NCBI RefSeq assembly: GCF_900167155.1
Contig: NZ_FUXU01000010.1
Coordinates: 1 to 64,000 of the forward strand
Reading direction: 5' to 3'
Length of the DNA stretch: 64,000 nt
DNA from: Enterovibrio nigricans DSM 22720
Lineage (GTDB): Bacteria > Pseudomonadota > Gammaproteobacteria > Enterobacterales > Vibrionaceae
This document shows, piece by piece, positions 28,404 through 36,009 of this stretch. The position numbers and the translations under genes were made by a program. Within the stretch, counting starts at the first letter, position 1. Each line of letters opens with the position of its first letter. Below the pieces are notes generated by a model that made no database searches, was not told where the DNA came from, and saw only the letters and a list, made by a program, of their open reading frames with translations.

Positions 28404-29102
28404 TCAAGTCCGTAAATAACCATTGCCCCGCCCAAAACTGATAAAAAAATTGAGTGTGAGCGCCAGTACCAAAAGGACAATGCCTAAAGCCACACCTTGC
28501 GCGAAAGCCCCTTTAGAGGTTTCAAGCGCAATGGCAGTGGGGATATTTCTGGTGTAATTCAAAATGTTGCCCCCGACCATCATGGAACAACCTACCTCGG
28601 TAATAATGCGGCTGAACGCTGTGATAACCGCAGCGAGCAGTGGAAATCGAATTTCCCACATCAGTGTCACCATCGCCCTTGGAACCGATGCTCCAAGCGT
28701 ATAGGCGGTTTCCCAAGCGCGTCTGTCGCTGCTTTGAAACGCGGCATGCATCATGGATACGAGGATGGGAAGGCTGATCAACATCTGTCCGAGGATCATG
28801 GCCTTTTGGGTAAACAGCATCTTCCAGTCACCCATAGGACCAGCTCTTGATAGCAGCATGTAAAGCAAAAGCCCAATGACAACCGTAGGGACAGATTGAA
28901 GGGTGTTGACCAAGGACAGCACAACCCATTTCCCCGGAATGTGCCAGTAAGCTAAAGCGAAGCTGATAAAAAGAGCAGGTAAAATGACCATCCCAATGGC
29001 AATGCCTGAAACGGAAAACGACACACCAACAATGCCCCATAACGTGGTGTCACCACTGAAAAGGAGTGCAATGGCTTGTTGTGTCGTGTCCCACATGTTC
29101 AT
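28404..29102 (-). CDS. tupB: Tungstate ABC transporter permease (TupB type)
   Basis: 232-residue inner-membrane permease with about five or six transmembrane segments and the BPD_transp_1 EAA region read as WETAYTLGASVPRAMVTLMW (about 150-169). Segments ATYxLGAS and EVGCSMMVGGNI are typical of TupB. Its ATG overlaps the tupA stop codon by one base, so translation is coupled. It pairs with TupC and the periplasmic TupA. Confidence 0.9.
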   Translation of the reverse strand: MNMWDTTQQAIALLFSGDTTLWGIVGVSFSVSGIAIGMVILPALFISFALAYWHIPGKWVVLSLVNTLQSVPTVVIGLLLYMLLSRAGPMGDWKMLFTQKAMILGQMLISLPILVSMMHAAFQSSDRRAWETAYTLGASVPRAMVTLMWEIRFPLLAAVITAFSRIITEVGCSMMVGGNILNYTRNIPTAIALETSKGAFAQGVALGIVLLVLALTLNFFISFGRGNGYLRT

Positions 29103-29914
29103 TAGCCTGCGTCTGCCACAAAGAGTTGCTGACCGTTAACCTTGTAGCTGTCAATGAGAGATTGGGCGCGTTTATCAACCAGCCAATCGCTCAATGCTCT
29201 CACCCCTTTACTGTTTAGATCGGGGTAACGGTCAGGATTGATCAAAATAACTTGGTAGGGATTAAACAGGCGGCTATCACCTTCGACGAGTACAACCAGA
29301 TCTAACTTGCTTTGATAGGCCAGCCAAGTGCCTCTATCTGTCAAGGTGTAACCAAGCAGTTCATTTGCCATGGTCAGCGTGGGTCCCATTCCTTGGCCTA
29401 TCGCTTTGTACTGACTAAATGAAGGCTCTGAGCCTGATGCCTTCCAAAGCAATAGTTCTTTTTTATGGGTCCCAGAGTCATCCCCTCGTGAGACAAATTC
29501 AGCGTTAGCCATTGCCACGTTTTTCAATGCATCAGTGATATCTTTGCTTCCTCGCACCGCTGCCGGGTCGTTTTTGGGCCCCACCAATACGAAATCGTTG
29601 TACATAAATGCGCGTGGTTGCACGCCAAACCCCTTTTGAACAAACGCGGCTTCTGCGTTTGGCGCGTGTGTCATCACGACATCAACATCGCCATTCTCTC
29701 CCATCTTCAAAGCTTTGCCTGTTCCTGCCGCCATGACTTGTACGTCATAGCCTGTGTCCTTTTTAAATTCAGGTAGCAGGAAGCCTAATAATCCGGAATG
29801 GTAGGTACTGGTCGTTGTTGCAAGCCGAACGATTTCAGCAGCATTGCTTGTAACGGAAAAGGTGAGCGCAATAGCCAAAAGGAAAAGTGTTTTTGTTTTA
29901 TTTATAAATCTCAT
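29102..29914 (-). CDS. tupA: Tungstate-binding periplasmic protein (TupA type)
   Basis: 270 residues with a cleavable signal peptide (hydrophobic LFLLAIALTFSVTSNA, cleavage near residue 25). The mature N-terminus carries LATTTSTYHSGLLGFLLP, the TTTS motif that TupA uses for oxyanion binding; the usual Asp of STYDSGLL is His here. RGDDSGTHKKE follows near residue 143, also conserved. Extracytoplasmic receptor for tungstate, giving the metal for the tungsten- or molybdenum-bis-MGD enzyme encoded 10 kb away. First gene of a leftward operon that starts from a sigma-54-type promoter and has a ModE-like site in front. Confidence 0.9.
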   Translation of the reverse strand: MRFINKTKTLFLLAIALTFSVTSNAAEIVRLATTTSTYHSGLLGFLLPEFKKDTGYDVQVMAAGTGKALKMGENGDVDVVMTHAPNAEAAFVQKGFGVQPRAFMYNDFVLVGPKNDPAAVRGSKDITDALKNVAMANAEFVSRGDDSGTHKKELLLWKASGSEPSFSQYKAIGQGMGPTLTMANELLGYTLTDRGTWLAYQSKLDLVVLVEGDSRLFNPYQVILINPDRYPDLNSKGVRALSDWLVDKRAQSLIDSYKVNGQQLFVADAG

Positions 29915-30017
29915 TGTGTCTTCCTGACGTGGGTGACAGTTCTAAATTTCTTCTTTGAGCATTGTTCCCGACATCGGCGGGCAAGGGTGTGAAATACAAA
30001 CATCACAAATTACCTAT

Positions 30018-30033
30018 AGCAACAAAAATGCCA
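30018..30033 (-). promoter_or_regulatory. Sigma-54 promoter of the tupABC-mobA-mobB/moeA operon
   Basis: On the minus strand TGGCATTTTTGTTGCT fits the -24/-12 consensus TGGCACRNNNNTTGCW at all the invariant bases and has the required spacing (GG to GC). The start would be near 30007, about 93 bp before tupA. Confidence 0.7.
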
Positions 30034-30042
30034 CATTTTTAA

Positions 30043-30065
30043 CGTTAGAGATTTTAAGTATAACG
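30043..30065 (-). promoter_or_regulatory. ModE-like inverted repeat next to the tup promoter
   Basis: CGTTAGA (30043-30049) and TATAACG (30059-30065), separated by 9 bp, form an imperfect inverted repeat resembling the E. coli ModE box (CGTTATAT ... ACATAACG). It lies just upstream of the -24 element, so a molybdate/tungstate-loaded ModE-type regulator could modulate the operon. No modE gene is in the window. Confidence 0.45.
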
Positions 30066-30149
30066 CATTGTTTATTATGGATTATATTGTTTTTCATGTT
30101 GATGCTGAGGTCAGCAAAACGATGAGATGTGTTGTATAAAAATTGGACT

Positions 30150-30164
30150 GCGACAAAATGTCTC
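30150..30164. promoter_or_regulatory. Probable enhancer site of the sigma-54 regulator (tup side)
   Basis: GCGACAAAATGTCTC matches GGGACAAATTGTCTC at 36556 in 13 of 15 positions. It is about 117 bp upstream of the tup -24 element and 42 bp before the regulator's own start codon, so it may serve both activation of tup and autoregulation. Confidence 0.55.
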
Positions 30165-30205
30165 ATGTAGTATAAATGTTAAATGTCGTGAGGGTTTGTT
30201 ACGTA

Positions 30206-31588
30206 ATGAAAGATGCGCTGCAGCAGTTTGGGTTCTCAGCACTGGTCGTTGACGACGAGCCGGGAATGCGAACGATTTTAAACAAAGCTTTGTCAAAGAA
30301 ACTGACGCAGGTAGAGACGGCGTCTTCTCTGGAAGAGGCGGAGGCCCTCAGAAAGCGGAATCACTTTGACCTTCTGATCGTCGATATTAACCTCCCTGGA
30401 CGTTCGGGTATTGATTGGCACGAAGCCTTTAATGACGAGTCCCGTCGTAGTGACATCATTTTTATGACGGGGTTTGCAGAACTAGAAACCGCCATAAAAG
30501 CGCTTCGTGCGGGGGCGTCCGACTTTATTCTCAAGCCATTTAATTTGGAGCAAATGCTGCAATCCGTTCAGCGTTGTCTCGATAAGCGCATGATGGAAAG
30601 ACGTAATGTTGCCTTGCAGCGCGACGTCGCGCGTTCCTTTCCTGTCGATATCATTGGAACCGCGCCGAAAACAGAAGCAATGCGAGAAATGATTTCCCGT
30701 CTTGCGCCTTCTCCAGCAGCAGTGCTTATTGAAGGGGAGTCAGGAACAGGTAAAGAGTTGGTGGCGCGTGCACTGCATGCGCTCAGTGCGCGAAGAGGAC
30801 CGTTTGTACCACTCAATTGCGGTGCTATCGCCCCTGAACTACTCGAAAGTGAGCTGTTTGGTCATGTGTCTGGTGCGTTCACCGGCGCCAGAAAGAGCAA
30901 AGACGGGTTGTTTCGTGTTGCGGACAAAGGCACCTTGTTTCTTGATGAGATTGGCGAAATGCCACTTTCTATGCAGGCATCTTTGCTTCGAACCCTTGAA
31001 CAACAAACCATACGGCCCGTTGGCGCAGAGCGTGAAGTCAATGTTGATGTGCGGATTGTCGCAGCGACAAACCGAAATCTGTTGGAGGAAGTGGAAGCGG
31101 GGCGATTCAGGAAAGATTTGTTTTATCGCTTAAATGTCTTGTCGGTAGAGTTACCTCCACTTCGGGAACGCAGTGATGATATCGGATTGCTGCTCAATCA
31201 TTTCTCTGAAATGCTGGCTAGGGATATGGGGCTGAAGCCCGTGGTTTGGTCTGATGCTGAGTTATTTGCCATGCAGCAATACGATTGGCCGGGCAATATC
31301 CGAGAGCTGAAAAACACCGTCGAACGAGCGATCTTGCTTGGGAAACCTGATGTAGGGCATTGGTTGGGAGAACCAACACTACAAGTGCTTGAATCACCAG
31401 ATGGCTTTGATACTCACGCCTTAACGGGAGAGGGGTATCCTTTAGGCTGGGCTTTAAAAGACGTGGAGCGGGCACATATTGAAAAAGTGGTTTCAGCTAA
31501 TGAAGGCAATAAGTCTGCGGCAGCACGTCAGTTAGGTGTGGCGAGAAAAACACTGGAACGTAAGTTCAAAGACTGGCTTTACGACTAA
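30206..31588 (+). CDS. Sigma-54-dependent response regulator (NtrC family) of the formate dehydrogenase/tup cluster
   Basis: About 460 residues. Receiver domain (10-125): acidic pair LVVDDEPG, phosphoacceptor Asp60 in LLIVDINLPG, Thr in FMTGF and Lys in FILKPF. AAA+ domain (about 150-385): Walker A EGESGTGKELV (about residue 176), GAFTGA sigma-54 contact (about 222), Walker B LFLDEIGEMP, sensor/R-finger FRKDLFYRLNVL. Fis-type HTH at the C-terminus (NKSAAARQLGVARKTLERK). ATG 30206 begins MKDALQQFGFSALVVDDEP; in-frame starts at 30176 and 30188 are alternatives. It is followed 24 bp later by a sensor kinase. I infer that it drives the tup, fdhD and formate dehydrogenase sigma-54 promoters. Confidence 0.93.
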   Translation: MKDALQQFGFSALVVDDEPGMRTILNKALSKKLTQVETASSLEEAEALRKRNHFDLLIVDINLPGRSGIDWHEAFNDESRRSDIIFMTGFAELETAIKALRAGASDFILKPFNLEQMLQSVQRCLDKRMMERRNVALQRDVARSFPVDIIGTAPKTEAMREMISRLAPSPAAVLIEGESGTGKELVARALHALSARRGPFVPLNCGAIAPELLESELFGHVSGAFTGARKSKDGLFRVADKGTLFLDEIGEMPLSMQASLLRTLEQQTIRPVGAEREVNVDVRIVAATNRNLLEEVEAGRFRKDLFYRLNVLSVELPPLRERSDDIGLLLNHFSEMLARDMGLKPVVWSDAELFAMQQYDWPGNIRELKNTVERAILLGKPDVGHWLGEPTLQVLESPDGFDTHALTGEGYPLGWALKDVERAHIEKVVSANEGNKSAAARQLGVARKTLERKFKDWLYD

Positions 31589-31612
31589 GCCAAAAAGTAG
31601 AGGCAAAACTGA

Positions 31613-33646
31613 ATGAGGCTCGTGCACAAATGGCGTCAACGACTTCGTACCATGGTGCGATATCGCCTTCTTGTTTTGACTTCCGAGCCTATTAACTTGA
31701 CCTTGTTGGTGTTGATGGCACTGACGGGTTACTGGACGCTCGCTTACACATGGCAAAGTGCATTAGCAGGTGTACGTGCTGATCTCGCCGTGGCAAGCAA
31801 CAGCATGGAGGTCTTACAACGAGAGCAGCGTAGTCAGCTTCACGCGATTGCAGACTCATATGATTTTCAAAACCAACTTCGTCAAGCTAATCCCGACATC
31901 CTGTCATGGGCGCAGTCTCGCGCTGATAAGTATGGCGTCGATTTTCTTGCTGTTTACTCAGCCAGCGATATCGAACGTCTTCCATTGGCACTGCGGCAAC
32001 CTCTGATTGAAGGCCGTGAGAGAACGTTCTTCCAAGTCATGTCTGCAGTGGAAATGGATGTGCTAACGCCAGACCTGTCCGCCCAAGCCAAAATTTCATT
32101 ACGTAACGAAAACCGTACAGAAACGCGGGGGTTAATCAGTCGAAGTCTTCTCCCCTTGTTTGATGAAAATGGCAAATTGGAGTGGATTGTCGATGGTGGG
32201 ATCTTACTTAACAACAGCACTGAACTCGTTGATGAAATCAGGGATCTTGTTTTCCCTGTTGGCACGTTGCCAGAGTCGAGTGTTGGTACGGTCACCTTGT
32301 TTATGGATGATATCCGCGTCAGTACCAATGTGCCTTTGGACAGCAGCAACAAACAAGGTCGCGCCATCGGCACCCGTGTGTCTGATGAAGTACGAGAAAC
32401 GGTTTTGCTTAAGGGGGATGACTGGGTAAACCGGGCTTACGTGTACAACGCTTGGTATATCTCGGCCTACAAGCCCATTCGTGATTTCAATAACAATGTG
32501 ATTGGCATGCTATACACGGGGTATCTCGAATGGCCGCTCATCAGCCAATATCTGACGAACATCGTTGAGTTAGGAATCGGGGTATTGTTGACGTTGCTGG
32601 TCTCTGGACTTCTGGTTTATCGCGGTGCAAAAGACTTGTTTCGGCCGATTGAAAAAATCCACCGTGTGGTTCGCTTAGTGAGGTTTGATCAAGATGCGCG
32701 GATTGGAAAGCTAGGCTTAGATCCAGAACATGAGCTGGCAATCCTCGCGCGTCAGTTCGACACCATGTTGGATCAGCTCAAGCAACAAAACGAAGCAATA
32801 AAGCAAAATGCGCTGGAACTGGAAGATAAAGTGAAACAGCGCACCGCGAGCCTGCATGAAAAAACGGCACTTCTTGAGCAAAACATTAAGCTGTTAGAGC
32901 AAACCCGCAACAAGTTGCTGCTTAATGAAAAGCTTGCTGCCTTGGGGGAGTTAACGGCGGGGATCGCCCATGAGATTAATAATCCGACGGCAGTGATCCT
33001 CGGAAATATCGAGTTGATGGAATACGAGCTTGGCAGAAATGCAAGTCTGGTGTCGGAAGAAATGGAAGCGGTATTGGAGCAAATCGATCGGATCAGGAAC
33101 ATCACACGAAGTCTGCTGCAATACAGCAGGCAAGGTGGGGTACAAGATCAGATCACTTGGCAGCATGTGAATCCAGTGATTGAAGAAAGTGTCACCTTAG
33201 TACGCTCAGGGATGAAAAAGCATGACGTGGAAGTGATCACCCAGCTTGAGGCAAAATGCAGCGTCGAAATAAATCGCCATCAGTTACTTCAAGTCTTGGT
33301 CAATCTGCAAATGAACGGCATTCATGCGATGAACGATGAAGGTAAACTGATCGTTCGCTCCGAAGATTGGTTAGATGATGCGGGCAATGCGGTAGGGACG
33401 AAAATTTCTGTGCAGGATTTTGGCTGCGGCATTGCGAATGAAAACCTCACTAAAATTTTTGACCCTTTCTTCACGACCCGACGCTCTGGGACAGGGCTGG
33501 GGTTATCCGTGACACAAGGTATCGTCAGCGGGCTTGGCGGAGAAATAAAAGTGGACTCTGAGCTCGGTAAAGGCAGCACGTTTACGCTTTATCTCAGGTC
33601 CAAAATTCAGGGTGACAACATCGCCTCGTTAAAAGTGGTGGAGTAG
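31613..33646 (+). CDS. Membrane sensor histidine kinase with a periplasmic Cache-type domain
   Basis: 677 residues. TM1 about 26-46, a large periplasmic double-Cache-like sensor (about 50-310, with VDFLAVYSASDIERLP and VIGMLYTGYLEWPL, a typical Cache end), TM2 about 320-342, a HAMP region, a coiled coil (380-440) and a transmitter with the H box GELTAGIAHEINNPTAV (His453). The ATP domain has an N box VLVNLQMNGIHAM, DFGCGI, and FDPFFTTRRSGTGLGLS. The N box has QMN where most kinases have a Leu-Met-Asn, a mild variant. It is the cognate partner of the upstream response regulator. The ligand is probably linked to formate or metabolite availability, but this is inference. Confidence 0.92.
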   Translation: MRLVHKWRQRLRTMVRYRLLVLTSEPINLTLLVLMALTGYWTLAYTWQSALAGVRADLAVASNSMEVLQREQRSQLHAIADSYDFQNQLRQANPDILSWAQSRADKYGVDFLAVYSASDIERLPLALRQPLIEGRERTFFQVMSAVEMDVLTPDLSAQAKISLRNENRTETRGLISRSLLPLFDENGKLEWIVDGGILLNNSTELVDEIRDLVFPVGTLPESSVGTVTLFMDDIRVSTNVPLDSSNKQGRAIGTRVSDEVRETVLLKGDDWVNRAYVYNAWYISAYKPIRDFNNNVIGMLYTGYLEWPLISQYLTNIVELGIGVLLTLLVSGLLVYRGAKDLFRPIEKIHRVVRLVRFDQDARIGKLGLDPEHELAILARQFDTMLDQLKQQNEAIKQNALELEDKVKQRTASLHEKTALLEQNIKLLEQTRNKLLLNEKLAALGELTAGIAHEINNPTAVILGNIELMEYELGRNASLVSEEMEAVLEQIDRIRNITRSLLQYSRQGGVQDQITWQHVNPVIEESVTLVRSGMKKHDVEVITQLEAKCSVEINRHQLLQVLVNLQMNGIHAMNDEGKLIVRSEDWLDDAGNAVGTKISVQDFGCGIANENLTKIFDPFFTTRRSGTGLGLSVTQGIVSGLGGEIKVDSELGKGSTFTLYLRSKIQGDNIASLKVVE

Positions 33647-33654
33647 CTTCTGGC

Positions 33655-34557
33655 TTATTGATTTGCCGACCAAACCTGTTTTCCTGCGTGCTGAAAATTG
33701 TAACCGCCGAATTGTTCGCTTTTTTTCCGTGTGTCGGGCGCATCCAAGTGATGGATAACTTGCTGAACCAGTGCGCGGAAGAAAATGTTTTTTGGGATCA
33801 CCAGTTCAAACGCTTCGTCGGCAACAGCATGAAAAGCAAGGCCAAACTCACCCGCCGCACTTTTACTTCCAAACCCGATATCTGCCGCGCCCCGTGCAAT
33901 GGCTGAGCCCAACTCTCGCTCACTTAAACAGGTGTCGACCACATTGAGCATGTCGTCGGTTTTTCCGTTTCGAAATAGCCATTCTTCAAGTGCCCGGGCA
34001 CTCCCAGCACCTTCTTGCCTTCCTACCCAACGCCAATCACTGTTGATGAAATGGTGTGGATCGTTAAGGTATTCAACCAACTCAGGACGAACAATAAGAC
34101 CTTGCTGACGTTCAAAGGCATGCAACAGCACCCAGTTCTTGTGTCCCGTGTATTGCTGTAACAATGCGGGATGGCGTAATCTGGCTTCTTCTGCGGTTCC
34201 CCAATGTATCGCACACATGTCGACATGGCCTTTCTCTAGCATTGAAAGCCCTTGTTTCGTGCCAGTTGCGGTGTAACCTACTAGTGCTGTGCTGCCCAAG
34301 GTTGCGGCCATTTTTCCTACGATGTGCTGAAGCAAGGGGTCATCGGAACCCGCAATCAAAAGTCTGTCGTTGAAAACACCGTTGTGGCTGGATTCAAGCA
34401 ACCACCTGTCGAGAAGGCTTTTGGGAAACAGCCATTTCCCCGTTACTTTTGTGGCGGGTAATACGCCATCATTGGCCAGGCTATAAACTTTCTTTTCATT
34501 AAGGTCGAGATATTCAGCGACTTGTCGCGCATTCATAAATTCGGGGAAATCACTCAT
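33655..34557 (-). CDS. Excisionase-type HTH plus periplasmic-binding-like domain regulator
   Basis: 300 residues. The N-terminus (FMNARQVAEYLDLNEKKVYSLANDG ..., about residues 6-50) is an HTH_17/excisionase-type DNA-binding domain. From about 60 to 290 is a PBP-like domain (PF12727 type) with LLIAGSDDPLLQHIVG, HWGTAEEARLRH, WVGRQEGAGSARALEEW and SAIARGAADIGFGSKSAA, the fold used by molybdate-sensing one-component regulators. No signal peptide, so cytoplasmic. Overlaps fdhD by 8 bp in one leftward unit. The likely ligand is a metal oxyanion or cofactor precursor; this is inferred from fold and context only. Confidence 0.82.
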   Translation of the reverse strand: MSDFPEFMNARQVAEYLDLNEKKVYSLANDGVLPATKVTGKWLFPKSLLDRWLLESSHNGVFNDRLLIAGSDDPLLQHIVGKMAATLGSTALVGYTATGTKQGLSMLEKGHVDMCAIHWGTAEEARLRHPALLQQYTGHKNWVLLHAFERQQGLIVRPELVEYLNDPHHFINSDWRWVGRQEGAGSARALEEWLFRNGKTDDMLNVVDTCLSERELGSAIARGAADIGFGSKSAAGEFGLAFHAVADEAFELVIPKNIFFRALVQQVIHHLDAPDTRKKSEQFGGYNFQHAGKQVWSANQ

Positions 34558-35380
34558 GTTTTCCGCCTTTCACATCGAACACAATGTTCTCAGCACCGTT
34601 AAAAACCTGAAAACGATGGCCCTTGGCGCGGGCAATCATGGTAATCCCAAGCTGATTCGCGAGGTCATAGCCCATTTGGGTGACACCAGAGCGTGACAGC
34701 AAAACAGGGATCCCCATTTGCGCGACCTTGATAACCATCTCTGAGGTGAGTCTCCCTGTCGTGTAGAAAACCTTGTCGTCACCGGATTCCCCTTCTAACC
34801 ACATTTCACCGGTTAACGTATCAACGGCATTGTGCCTGCCGATATCTTCAACGAACGAGAGGATTTCTGTCCCTTTACACACGGCGCAACCATGAACAGC
34901 CCCAGCGGCTTTATAGGTGTCGTTGTGGTGAGTCAGGGCTTCTAAAAGCCCATAAAGGGTAGATTGTTTGATGGTTGGCGTTTGAAGTTTAAGCGTTTCA
35001 AGGCGTTTCATGACGTTACCAAACATGGTGCCTTGACCACACCCAGAGGTTACTGTTTTTTGCGAAAGTGTTTCTTCAATGCTTGCATTTTCTTCTCGCG
35101 TCACCACGGCGGCGGACTGCGTTTCCCAATCGATAATCACCGAGTCCAGCGCATCTGCATCATTAATTAGCCCCTGATTTTTCAAATATCCAAGCACCAA
35201 CATATCGGGCCGCGCACCGAGCGTCATGAGTGTGACGATCTCTCTCCAGTTTAAATAAACGGTCAGTGCTCGTTCACACGCGATCTGTTTTGTTAGCGGA
35301 TCCCCGTACTCGTCGTAAACCGTGACATCCGTGGTTTGCGGGACGTCGTGTTGTGTTTTTATCACTTTGGGGTGGGTCAT
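34550..35380 (-). CDS. fdhD: Formate dehydrogenase accessory sulfurtransferase FdhD
   Basis: 276 residues. FdhD carries sulfur from IscS to the bis-MGD cofactor of formate dehydrogenase, needed for activity. The catalytic CxxC reads AVHGCAVCKG (about residue 165); SGCGQGTMFGNV, FVEDIGRHNAVDTLTG (about 182-197) and VLLSRSGVTQMGYDLA are other family blocks. ATG 35380 has AAGGAAG upstream. It overlaps the following regulator gene by 8 bp. Its start is divergent from, and overlaps, a small membrane-protein frame. Preceded by a sigma-54-type promoter. Confidence 0.95.
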   Translation of the reverse strand: MTHPKVIKTQHDVPQTTDVTVYDEYGDPLTKQIACERALTVYLNWREIVTLMTLGARPDMLVLGYLKNQGLINDADALDSVIIDWETQSAAVVTREENASIEETLSQKTVTSGCGQGTMFGNVMKRLETLKLQTPTIKQSTLYGLLEALTHHNDTYKAAGAVHGCAVCKGTEILSFVEDIGRHNAVDTLTGEMWLEGESGDDKVFYTTGRLTSEMVIKVAQMGIPVLLSRSGVTQMGYDLANQLGITMIARAKGHRFQVFNGAENIVFDVKGGKHE

Positions 35381-35557
35381 ATCTCCGGCTTCCTTTGCAT
35401 CGGGAGTCTTATCCAGGGTGAAGGAACAGAAGTAGCAATTCCTGTTCCAGCCTTACTGATATTTTTGTCGCTGGTATGCGTTTTGCTTTTTGGTCTGTAT
35501 CTGACACTGCATCAGATGGCATTTGAAGGCCGAAAAAATGCAAGGAGCGATACGTGA
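35372..35557 (+). CDS. Small single-span membrane protein in the formate dehydrogenase cluster
   Basis: The reading frame ends with EVAIPVPALLIFLSLVCVLLFGLYLTLHQMAFEGRKNARSDT pattern: one transmembrane segment (IPVPALLIFLSLVCVLLFGL) followed by a basic cytoplasmic tail. The stop overlaps the ATG of the DUF3305 gene (4 bp). The start is unclear: GTG 35372 is the first usable codon after ATG 35336, and both overlap fdhD, which is unlikely for a real promoter; a later non-ATG start near 35430 is possible. The conserved hydrophobic core and the packing with DUF3305 make it a real gene; function unknown. Confidence 0.55.
   Translation: MGHISGFLCIGSLIQGEGTEVAIPVPALLIFLSLVCVLLFGLYLTLHQMAFEGRKNARSDT
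35434..35449 (-). promoter_or_regulatory. Sigma-54 promoter of the fdhD-regulator unit
   Basis: Minus-strand TGGAACAGGAATTGCT differs from TGGCACRNNNNTTGCW at one position and keeps the GG/GC spacing. A start near 35422 would leave a 42-base leader before fdhD. It lies inside the small membrane-protein frame of the other strand. Confidence 0.6.
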
Positions 35558-36009
35558 CAGAAGTGATAAAAAGCCCCAACCAATGGCTGATCCAATACGA
35601 GTTGGTTAATGAAGACGTCGAAGTCGGACGGTGGATGACAACCCGCCGAACCGTGGGGCGTCTAAACCTCCCTACACAAGAAAGCGAAGTTGAGGAAGGG
35701 CTGCCTTCCTTGTTATTGACGCTCTATCGCGATGAGCGGACTGACTACCGTTTCAATCTCAGTTCCAGTGACCCTCACTTGTTTTTTATCTTTGAAGTGA
35801 ACGAGGACGAATCTGTGGTGCCGCTTAGGGTGTCCGCATCTCAAACAATCGCTGCGACGCATTTGGATGGGGATTACCTCGTATTAGCTGTGACCATACC
35901 TCTTGCGGTTCAAGCGTGGATGGAAGCCTTTATCGGGCGGCACGGTGAACTGATTGAAGAGCCTAAGAAGAAGCGCAAAAAAGGCGCGGGGAGGGCGAGT
36001 GGAAGATAA
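35554..36009 (+). CDS. DUF3305 family protein
   Basis: 151 residues, no membrane segment; ends in a Lys-rich tail (PKKKRKKGAGRASGR). Typical family stretches: WLIQYELVNEDVEVGRWMT, LTLYRDERTDYRFNLSSSDP, and a Trp near the C-terminus. DUF3305 proteins accompany formate dehydrogenase operons in Vibrio and related bacteria; no activity is known to me. The start overlaps the upstream small protein, and its last codons overlap the DUF3306 start. It belongs to the same transcriptional unit as the following gene. Confidence 0.85.
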   Translation: MTEVIKSPNQWLIQYELVNEDVEVGRWMTTRRTVGRLNLPTQESEVEEGLPSLLLTLYRDERTDYRFNLSSSDPHLFFIFEVNEDESVVPLRVSASQTIAATHLDGDYLVLAVTIPLAVQAWMEAFIGRHGELIEEPKKKRKKGAGRASGR

